Below are positions 7,816 through 18,700 of a stretch of 64,000 nucleotides of DNA, piece after piece. The DNA lies in contig OZ255843.1 in the NCBI GenBank assembly GCA_965277775.1, positions 682,001 through 746,000 on the forward strand. The letters are read 5' to 3'. Within the stretch, counting starts at the first letter, position 1. Each line of letters starts with the position of its first letter. The notes beneath the pieces were generated by a model, which ran no database searches, had not been told where the DNA came from, and saw nothing but the letters and a program-made list of their open reading frames with translations. The translations under genes were made by a program, and so were the position numbers. This stretch comes from G965195345 sp965277775 (GTDB taxonomy: Bacteria; Pseudomonadota; Gammaproteobacteria; CAKMZV01).

Positions 7816-9684
7816 ATGAGCGTCGTTCTAAAGAATCTCAGCACTGAACAATCCCACGTAGAATCCCTACCCAATTCGAGTAAGGTTCATATAAAAGGCT
7901 CGCGCGCAGATATAAATGTTGCCATGCGCGAAGTCCAACAAACTGCGACTGCAGTCGAAAAAGGCGATCCCATCGAGAACCCACCCATCTGGATTTATGA
8001 TACTTCTGGGCCATACACTGACCCCAAAGTAAATATCCAGTTTGAGCACGGCATACCAACACCTCGAAGCGTCTGGATCGATGAACGCAAAGATTGCGAA
8101 CAACTCGCCCAGTTCAGCTCGGAGTACACCATTAAACGCAATGTACTGTTGCGGTTGAATGATCTACGCTACCCCAACATCCCACTGCCAAAACGCGCCA
8201 AACGTGGCAAAAGTGTGACTCAAATGCACTATGCCAAACAAGGCATCATCACACCTGAAATGGAATATATTGCCATTCGAGAAAATCAAAATTTAAGTAA
8301 CATTGAAGACAAAAGTCTCTTTCAACAGCATCCAGGTGAAAATTATGGGGCCTCTATACCCAAATCAATCACCCCTGAATTTGTACGACAAGAAGTTGCG
8401 ATGGGGCGAGCCATCATCCCATGTAATGTCAACCATCCTGAATTAGAGCCGATGATCATCGGTCGAAACTTCTTGGTTAAAGTAAATTCAAATATAGGCA
8501 ATTCCACAACAACCTCATCTATTGAGGAAGAAGTTGAAAAAATGGTTTGGTCGGTTCGTTGGGGTGGTGATACATTAATGGATTTATCAACGGGTCAAAA
8601 CATTCATGAGACCCGCGAATGGATCATTCGTAATTGTCCTGTGCCCGTCGGTACAGTACCCATTTATCAAGCATTAGAAAAAGTTCACGGCATTGCCGAA
8701 CGATTGACTTGGGAAATATTTAGAGACACTTTGATCGAGCAAGCAGAACAAGGCGTGGATTATTTCACCATCCATGCTGGTGTGCTTCTACGTTACGTAC
8801 ATCTGACTGCTGAACGCGTCACCGGTATCGTCTCACGCGGCGGCTCTATTCATGCAAAATGGAATTTACACCATCACAAAGAAAATTTCGCCTATGAGCA
8901 CTTTGCTGAAATTTGTGAAATTTGTGCTCAATACGATGTCAGTCTATCATTGGGTGATGGATTGCGCCCGGGGGCTATTGCCGATGCCAACGATGAAGCA
9001 CAAATGTCTGAACTTAAAACCTTGGGTGAACTCACTAAAATAGCTTGGGCAAATGATGTTCAAGTTATGATTGAAGGTCCTGGTCATGTTCCAATGCAGC
9101 TGATAAAAGAGAACATGGATGAACAACTCAAGCATTGCCATGAAGCACCATTTTATACATTGGGCCCTTTGACAACAGATATTGCCCCAGGCTATGACCA
9201 CATTACTTCGGCCATTGGGGCGGCAATGATCGGTTGGTTTGGTACAGCCATGCTATGCTACGTCACACCAAAAGAACACCTCGGTCTGCCCAATCGGGAG
9301 GATGTCAAAGAAGGGTTAATGGCATATAAGATCGCTGCCCACGCCGCTGACTTGGCCAAAGGACACCCAGGCGCTCAAATTCGTGATAATGCTATCTCAA
9401 AAGCACGATTTGAATTTCGTTGGTATGATCAGTTTAATCTCGGATTAGACCCTGATAAAGCGCGCGAATATCATGATGAAACCTTGCCCAGAGAATCTGC
9501 CAAAATAGCCCATTTCTGCTCTATGTGTGGACCAAAATTTTGCTCTATGAAGATTACTCAGGACATTAGGAAATACGCCAGAGACAATAAAATTAAAGAC
9601 TTGGGCATTGCCGTAGAAATTGGCATGACTGAAAAATCAAAAGAGTTTCAAAAATCTAATAATGAACTCTATTTGAGACAGTGA
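7816..9684 (+). CDS. thiC: Phosphomethylpyrimidine synthase (HMP-P synthase)
   Basis: 622 residues. This radical-SAM enzyme rearranges aminoimidazole ribotide to the thiamine pyrimidine HMP-phosphate. The C-terminal 4Fe-4S motif is CSMCGPKFC (about residues 572-580). Core motifs include STGQNIHETREWI, IHAGVLLRYV, SRGGSIHAKW and EGPGHVPM. The start has a good Shine-Dalgarno (TAGGAG, nine bases upstream). The gap to dapF is only 46 bases, too short for a TPP riboswitch, and no other thi gene is in the window. Downstream (9685-9799) lies a perfect inverted repeat, GGAACACTGTTCC (9761-9773), before the convergent giant gene; no clear terminator is visible. Confidence 0.97.
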   Translation: MSVVLKNLSTEQSHVESLPNSSKVHIKGSRADINVAMREVQQTATAVEKGDPIENPPIWIYDTSGPYTDPKVNIQFEHGIPTPRSVWIDERKDCEQLAQFSSEYTIKRNVLLRLNDLRYPNIPLPKRAKRGKSVTQMHYAKQGIITPEMEYIAIRENQNLSNIEDKSLFQQHPGENYGASIPKSITPEFVRQEVAMGRAIIPCNVNHPELEPMIIGRNFLVKVNSNIGNSTTTSSIEEEVEKMVWSVRWGGDTLMDLSTGQNIHETREWIIRNCPVPVGTVPIYQALEKVHGIAERLTWEIFRDTLIEQAEQGVDYFTIHAGVLLRYVHLTAERVTGIVSRGGSIHAKWNLHHHKENFAYEHFAEICEICAQYDVSLSLGDGLRPGAIADANDEAQMSELKTLGELTKIAWANDVQVMIEGPGHVPMQLIKENMDEQLKHCHEAPFYTLGPLTTDIAPGYDHITSAIGAAMIGWFGTAMLCYVTPKEHLGLPNREDVKEGLMAYKIAAHAADLAKGHPGAQIRDNAISKARFEFRWYDQFNLGLDPDKAREYHDETLPRESAKIAHFCSMCGPKFCSMKITQDIRKYARDNKIKDLGIAVEIGMTEKSKEFQKSNNELYLRQ

Positions 9685-9799
9685 GTGACATGATCAATCA
9701 ATGATAGCCTAACACCACAGACACTTATACAATTAAACGACTGACACTCTTCTTCTTAACGGAACACTGTTCCTCTGTCGATTAGGACAAAAGGCGCGA

Positions 9800-12700
9800 T
9801 CAATACAAATAAGCCACACCTGCTTCAGAGTTAGCACTCGCTGAGCCTACGGCTAATGTACCACCATCGCTACTCAGGCTCACCGAAAATCCAAAACGAG
9901 CGCCACTTGAAGGGTCGCTGGCTTTGACATAGCCTCGTTGAGCCCAAATGCCGTTGCTTAGTTCAAACACGTAGGTTGCACCTGAATTCATAAAACTAAC
10001 GTTATTTGTATAATTGCCTCCAACACCGCTGGCAGAGCCATCTTCATCTGCTGCCCCTACTGCAAGAACAGTTCCATCCTCACTTAGACTAACAGACTGA
10101 CCAAAATCATCGCCCATATCTGGATTAGCTGCTTTGATGTATGCTTGCTGTGTCCAAGCACTACCCATAAAACTGAATACATACACCGCACCTGAATCAG
10201 AGGCATTATTATTATCTGGCCCATTGATAACTGTAGATGAGCTATCTTCTTGAAATGCCCCCACCGCAAGCATATTACCATCACCGCTCAAGCTCACAGA
10301 TTGGCCAAACTGATCGTCTGCCCCCGTATTTAATGGTTTAATGTACGCTTGTTGGTTCCACGCAATACCGTTGAAACGGAATACATATGCTGCGCCTGCA
10401 GCGTCGGCAGTGTTATTATCAGCCCCATTAATACCAATAGATGAGCTATCTTCATGAAATGCCCCTACAGCAAGGGTATTGCCATCATTGCTTAAACTTC
10501 CAGAAATGCCAAATTGATCGCCCGCCCCCGTATTTGAAGCTTTTATGTATGAATGTTGTGCCCAACTTCCACCAACCACGCTAAACACATATACGGCCCC
10601 TGAATTTACAGCTGAATCAGCACTCTGTGTGCCACCTATGCCCGTAGCAGAACTATCCTCATTTTGTGCTCCAACCGCAAGCGTATTGCCATCGCCACTC
10701 AAGCTTACAAAAGTACCAAATGTATCGCCCCCTTGAGCATTTGAGGCCTTGATGTATGCTTGTTGTGACCATACACTCCCACTAAAACTAAATACAAAGG
10801 CGGCGCCTGCACCAAATTGAAAATAACCAGATGGATCAGATGGAAAATTGTTGATTCCATTGCTAGAGCCACCTTCGACTGAAGCGCCCACAGCAAGCGT
10901 GTTACCATCTGTACTTAGACTCACAGACTCTCCAAATCGACTAGGGAGAAACATAGTTTCTGATGCATTTGATGCTTTGATGAACGCTTGTTGTGACCAT
11001 GTGCCGCCATTTCGACGGAATATATACACCGCCCCTGAATCAGAACTCAAGCTATCCTCACCTACTGCCCCTACAGCAAGCGTATTGCCATCACCACTCA
11101 AACTCACGGAAGTCCCAAATCGGTCACGAGCAACAGCATTATTGGCCACTAAACGTCCAATCATGCCATTGAGCTGCGCATTGGTCAAAGCAACTGTGTT
11201 ATACCTGAATGAGGGGTTACACGAAGTTGTTGTATCGCAAGTCATTACACCATACTGTGGATTATTCACCCTCGGAATATATCGATGTAAGCTGACCAAA
11301 GCCTGTGCAGAGGTTTGTCTAATATTTGTGCTATTGGGGCTGACTACAAGGCCTGTTGTACTCAAGTCCGCATAACCTGAACCATGAAAGGGATCACTTT
11401 GAAGTTGATAATGGTTTACGTTAAGAAGTGCATCCCAAGTGAAATCAATCATCTTAACACCAGAGATGCTTACACGAAACGCTGATTGCACGTTAACAAT
11501 AACACTGGTTGAATTTGTACCACCATCGGTATCAGTTGTCCTGAGGGTTAAAACAACTTGACCACCAATTAAGTTGGAAATTCGGCTTATTTCCAAACTT
11601 GAGGTTGTTATGGTTGTATTAATAATGCCCTGACCAGTTGAAACGCTGAAGGCTAATAGTCCACTCTCTACGTCAGAGGCAGATACGCTCAGTAAAACGG
11701 TGCTTGAAATAATATCAACCGTGGGCGATGAGACGGTTATGGTTGGTGTGTCATTAACAGATTCCACAATGACCACAACCTCTGTTGAGATGAATATCCC
11801 GCCACTATCGCGCGTGCTCACACTTAAGGTCGAAGTGCCAAAAATATTTGCCCTCGAGCTCAAAGTGATATTATGAGTAGAAACCACCATTGCATTAACC
11901 AAAGACGTTAATGAACTAATTGTGACAGACAAGGTACCATCCTCAGCGTCTGTGACAGTGGTTCCTAAAACAAAATCACTAAAATCCTCTGGCAGGCGGA
12001 TGAGATTACTGGCAACAGTTAGTACGGGTGACGTGCTTTGGTTTACGATAACGTTAATGGCAATGGTTTGGACCACTGTTGCATTTGCACTATCAACGGC
12101 TGTGACAGTTATGGTGGTTCGACCCGACCCCCCCTCGAGGGGAGACAAATTAATGGCATTGGTCAAAGTCCTTATAGAAACTACGCCTGCGACAGATGCG
12201 CCTACAGTTAAAGTTATCGTGTCGCCTTCAACATCAGTGGCTGTCGTGCCGATGGAAAAAGGTACAAAACCACCGAGTACTGAGAAATTATCACTTGAAA
12301 CGGTTAAAGTTGGCGTATCATTTACCGCTAGTATGGTAACCACGACTTGGGTAGAATCGGTTAATGAAACCGAATCCATTGTCTGAACTGTCAGTGTGAC
12401 TACACCGTTAAAATCACGTGCACCCGAAAATTGTATGGAATTGGCTGAGGTTGCTATGGCAATAACGCCCGTGGAGGAGGCTGTTACGTTTATTGGCACA
12501 GTAACATCAACCACATCTGTGGCCGTGGCAGCAATAACAAAGTTGGTAAAATCTTCTAAAACCGTAATTGCATGAGTCGATAAAGCGATACTGGGTGGTC
12601 CATCCACTGTGAATAAAATGGTCGTACTGGTTGTCAAACCATTCACATCGAGTGTAACCACAACTGTTGACCGACCATCAAAATTAGCTGGTGCGGTGAA

Positions 12701-15700
12701 AACCAAATCCACTGTTCGAACGCCTTGATTTTGAGCAATATTGTTAAAAGTCGCTGTGCCATTTGTTACCGTTGCTGTCCAATCAGATAGGTTTACAGTA
12801 TCGCCGTTCAAATCAAAACCCGTCAAACGTACAGTTGCAGTCGAGCCTATAACGGCTATAGGATTTATAGTGGCTGGAACCAAGCCATTGGGAAATTCAT
12901 AAAGTCCCCGTCGGGAAGAAGGGTCACCTTGATCATCTAATAGGAAAAATGACAGTTCCCCTTGATCATAAATCGTCCAATTGAATACTGTAGCAGGATT
13001 TGTTCTTCTATGAGCAAGCAGGCCATCCATGGGATCCCAGGTCAAGGGGTAATGACCTGGATACACAGTGAGATTGCTCCTACCATTTGTACTTGAAATA
13101 CCATAGGCAATGGTGCTGTCATTCGATATCCAAGACAGCTCGCCCGGAAAGGTTTGCTGCGGTAATACCAATCCAATCCATGACTGATCTACAATTAACG
13201 GGTTTGAGGGTGAATTTACAAAATTAAACTCTTCAACTGTATTGATGTTGATCAAATGCCCGCCCAAATTTCTGGCTTCTACCAAAAATGACGTGACCTC
13301 TAATGCTGTCCTCACCGAATTGGCATAAAGACGCCCACCATCAACCATAAGATTTTGAATATTAGGATTGGCCTGAACAATCACCGGGGGAACTTCTGTA
13401 GGATTAACAACGACCACCAAGGTTTGCTGCGACATTTCAGAACGCGTCAGATCGTTGAGTCTTATGGTCAGAGTGGCCGTGCCTGATTGATTAGGCGCGA
13501 TTGAAAAATACAATTGCGCTGATTGCGTCGTTGAATTCAAGGTGGACATAGTCGTTAAGGCATTGGTGGTATAGCTCACTATTGGTGCGGGATTAGCAGA
13601 AAATAAAAGGCTACCACTACTCGTCACTTGAAATTGGGCATTTACTCTATCATCGCCCGGATTACTAACGTTAATGCTTTGAATATTTCGGTTGAGCTGA
13701 TTACCAATAGTTGTCAAGGCGACTGCAGAGGTCGATAAGCTAAAGGAGATAGAGTCGGTCACCGAATTTACCACAACGACAATTTCCTCAGAAGTGAAAA
13801 TTCCACCAGAATCGGTTGCTTGTACAGTCAAAGTAGTAACACCATTCGCATTAAGAATCGCTGATAAGGTGATCCTATTGGTGATAGTACTTATACCACT
13901 AACCGGTGATGATATAACAACACGCACAAGAGGCGTAGATGAATTCACTGAAACGATTATTGGACCATTCTCAGCATCCGTTGCAGTCGTTATGATGACA
14001 ACAGCGGTCGTAAAATCCTCATCCACACGGATGAGGTTAGTGGAGACAGTCAGCACAGGTGTGGCACTGAGCACAGTAACCACATTAACAGCGATCGTTT
14101 GCATAGCTGTCAATCCAGCACTGTCTATTGTACGAACCGTTAAATTGGTTTGACCTGAAAAGAATGGAATGCTATTCAAAACAATGGCATTCGTCGATGT
14201 GGTCACTCTAACAACGCCGGGGGGAGACTCTGTCACTGAAAAAGTTAAGGCAATATCTTCGGCGTCACTCGCAGTTGTGTTAATAGTGATAACTGAAAAA
14301 CCAACATTGGTTGAAATATTGTCTGTTGAGACATTTATGGTTGGCGTATCTTCAACGGGTGTCACTGAAATCACCACCTGATCGGTTGAACTTAGAGTTT
14401 CATCACTGACTATAATTGTGAGCGTTGTCACGCCATTGGCATTGGCAATGCTTGTTATTTGAACACCTAAAGCGGAAGTCGTTACAGCGATCACGCCTGT
14501 GGGGGATTCAACCACGGTTATAGTTAGAGTGTCATTTTCTAAATCGTTACTCATTACTGTAATTGGAACAGTCGTGTTAAAGTCTTCAATGATTGTCAAA
14601 ATGGACGTGGAAAGGGTGAAAGTTGGGGTGTCATTGACGGCTTGCACTGTTACGAAGACTTGTTCAGTTGAACTTTTCTGGCCATCACTGGCTGCAATAT
14701 TGAGCGTTGTCACACCATTAACATTGGCAATGCTCGTTAGTTGAACAACTAAATTTGAAGTCGTTACAGTGATCACGCCTGTGGGGGATGCAACCACGGT
14801 TACAGTTAGAGTGTCATTTTCTAAATCGTTACTCATTACTGTAATAGGAACCGTTGTATCAAAGTCTTCAATGATTGTCAAAATGGACGTGGAAAGGGTG
14901 AAAGTTGGGGTGTCATTAACGGGTGTGATTGTGACCACTACTTCAGTCGTCGAACTCAGTATGCTATCACTCACTGTAATCGTTAAAGTGGTTCGACCAT
15001 TGCCATTGGGAAAGCTCGCTACTTGAACACTTGAATTTAAAGTTGTTACAGTGACCACGCCTGTAGTCGATTCAACCACAGTTAAAGTGAGTGTGTCACT
15101 ATCAACATTGACTACTGTGGCAATCGTAGTGATGCCCATAAAATCTTCTATTTCAGTTAAGACTGCAGTTGAGATGGTCAGTGTCGGCGTGTCATTAACG
15201 GGTGTGATTGTGACCACTACTTGAGTCGTCGAACTTAGCGTGCTATCACTCACTGTAATCGTTAAAGTGGTTCGACCATTGGCATGGGCAATACTTGCTA
15301 TTTGAACACTTGAATTTAAAGTTGTTACAGTGATCACGCCTGTGGTCGATTCAACCACACTTAAGGTGAGCGTGTCATTTTCCAAATCCATTGCTGTGGC
15401 AACCGTACTGATGCCCATAAAATCTTCAAGTTCAGTCAAAACTGTAGTTGGGATGGTCAGTGTCGGCGTGTCATTAACGGGTGTGATTGTAACCACTACT
15501 TGAGTCGTTGAACTCAGCGTGCTATCACTCACTGTAATCGTTAAGGTGGTTTGACCATTGGCATTGGCCACATTTGTTACTTGAACACCCGAAACTGAGG
15601 TTGTTACAGTGACCACCCCTGTAGCAGATTCAGCCACGGTTAAAGTCAAGGTATTACTATCAATATCCGTTCTGGTTGTTGCGATCAAAACCGTTGCAAA

Positions 15701-18700
15701 ATCTTCAGCCAAAGTCAGGGCAGTGGTAGAGACGGTTAAGTTTGGTGGGTCATTAACAGCTGTGACATCGACCACCACTTGAGAGGTTGTACTAAGTCCG
15801 CCATCACTGAGGCTAATGGTTAAAGTTGTTCTGCCATTTATATTCTCTATGCTCGATACAGATACGCCTGTGGTTGTGACTGTGACTGTGACCACCCCAG
15901 TCGTGGATTCAGCCACGGTTAACGTCAAGGTCGTACTATCAATATCCGTTCTGGTTGTTGCAATCAATACCGTAGCAAAATCTTCAGCCAAGGTCAAAGC
16001 AGCGGTAGAGACGGTTAAGCTTGGTGGGTCATTAATGGGTCCGACGTCAACCACCACTTGAGTGGTTGACGTTAGGTCGCCATCACTAAGACTAATGGTT
16101 AAAGTCGTTATACCATTCACACTTCTAATGCTACTTACTTCAAAACCTAAGGTTGTTGGCGTAACAGCGACCACACCAGTAGCAGATTCAGCCACGGTTA
16201 AAGTCAAAGTATTACTATCCACATCACTTCTGTTTACTACGATCACAAAAGTTGCAAAATTTTCGCTAAGTAAAAATGCGGAAGTTGTAATACTTAAGAC
16301 TGGCGGGTCATTAATGGGTGTGACGTCAATCACCACTTGAGTGGTTGTACTTAGTCTGCCATCACTAAGGGTGATGGTTAAAGTGGTTTGACCATTTATA
16401 TTCTCTATGCTCGATACAGAGACGCCTGAGGTCGTTGTCTGCACTGTTACCACCCCAGTAGCCGATTCAGCCACTGTTAATGTCAAGGTAGTGCTATCAA
16501 TATCCGTTCTGGTTGTTGCGATCAACACCGTTGCAAAATCTTCAGCCAAGGTCAAGGCAGTGGTTGAAACAGTTAAGACTGGTGGGTCATTAACGGCTGA
16601 GACATCCACTACTACTTGAGCCATTGAATTTAATAGGCTATCGCTGAGCGTGATGGTTAAAGTCGTTCTGCCATTTATATTCTCTATGCTCGATACAGAT
16701 ACGCCTGTGGTTGTAACTGTGACTGTGACCACCCCAGTAGTGGATTCAGCCACGGTTAAAGTCAAAGTATTACTATCCACATCACTTCTGTTTACTACGA
16801 TCACAAAAGTTGCAAAATTTTCGCTAAGTAAAAATGCGGAAGTTGTAATACTTAAGACTGGCGGGTCATTAATGGGTGTGACGTCAATCACCACTTGAGT
16901 GGTTGTACTTAGTCTGCCATCACTAAGGGTGATGGTTAAAGTGGTTTGACCATTTATATTCTCTATGCTCGATACAGAGACGCCTGAGGTCGTTGTCTGC
17001 ACTGTGACCACCCCAGTAGTAGATTCAGCCACGGTTAATGTCAAGGTAGTGCTATCAATATCCGTTCTGGTTGTTGCGATCAACACCGTTGCAAAATCTT
17101 CAGCCAAGGTCAAGGCAGTGGTTGAAACAGTTAAGACTGGTGGGTCATTAACGGCTGAGACATCCACTACTACTTGAGCCATTGAATTTAATAGGCTATC
17201 GCTGAGCGTGATGGTTAAGGTGGTTCTGCCACTCCTATGGTCTATGCTGGATACAGAGACTCCTGAGGTCGTTGTCTGCACTGTGACCACCCCAGTAGTA
17301 GATTCAGCCACGGTTATAGTCAAGGTATTACTATCCACATCACTTCTGTTTGTCCCAATCAAAACCACTCCAAAATCTTCAAGTAGCGTCAATGCATTCA
17401 TAGTGACAGTTAGGACTGGTGGGTCATTTATGGGTGTGACTTCAACCACCACTTGAGTGGTTGTACTTAGTCTGCCATCACTAAGGGTGATGGTTAAAGT
17501 CGTTCTGTCATTTATATTCTCTATGCTCGATACAGAGACTCCTGAGGTCGATGTCTGCACTGTGACCACCCCAGTAGCCGATTCAGCCACTGTTAATGTC
17601 AAGGTAGTACTATCAATATCCGTTCTGGTTGTTGCGATCAACACCGTTGCAAAATCTTCAGCCAAGGTCAAGGCAGTGGTTGAAACAGTTAAGACTGGTG
17701 GGTCATTAACGGCTGAGACATCTACTACTACTTGAGCCATTGAATTTAATAGGCTATCGCTGAGCGTGATGGTTAAGGTGGTTTTGCCACTCCTATGGTC
17801 TATGCTGGATACAGAGACTCCTGAGGTCGTTGTCTGCACTGTGACCACCCCAGTAGTGGATTCAGCCACGGTTATAGTCAAGGTATTACTATCCACATCA
17901 CTTCTGTTTGTCCCAATCAAAACCACTCCAAAATCTTCAAGTAGCGTCAATGCATTCATAGTGACAGTTAAGACTGGTGGGTCATTTATGGGTGTGACTT
18001 CAACCACCACTTGAGTGGTTGTACTTAGTCTGCCATCACTAAGGGTGATGGTTAAAGTCGTTCTGCCATTTATATTCTCTATGCTCGATACAGAGATGCC
18101 TAAGGTTGATGTCTGCACAGTGACCACCCCTGTAGCAGATTCAGCCACGGTTAACGTCAAAGTAGTGCTATCAATATCGGTTCTGGTGGTCGCGATCAAA
18201 ACCGTTGCAAAATCTTCATTTAAAGTCAATGCTGTGGTAGAAACCCTTAAGACTGGTGGGTCATTAATGGGTGTGACGTCCACCACCACTTGAACAGTCG
18301 AACTCAGTTCGGAATCACTGACCGTTATCAGAAGCGTTGTGAAACCATTGACATTGTGTATGCTTGATACAAATACACCAGCGGCTGAAGTCGTAACAGT
18401 GACCACCCCAGTCGTGGATTCAGACACACTATAAGTCAGCGAACTGGTTTCTAAATCCATAGCTGTGGCAATTGTGCTGAGAATCTCAAAATCCTCAAGC
18501 ACGGATAACATGGCGCTGGGGATCGTTAAGGTTGGTGGGTCATTAATAGCCGTCACTGATAGGGTCACTTGAGTTGAAGTAATGGTTGTACCATCACTGA
18601 CTGAGATTGTTAAAGTGGTTTGACCATTGGCATTTTCATTGGCCTCGATTTGAACACCTGAAGCCGACGTTGTTACACTGACCACCTCTGCGTCGGATTC

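Noticed and set aside
9761..9773. Palindrome GGAACACTGTTCC, compared with GGACACGGTGTCC at 22969, as boundary repeats of the surface-protein cluster
   Set aside because: The two differ in sequence and do not form a shared direct or inverted repeat, so they give no evidence of mobile-element ends.
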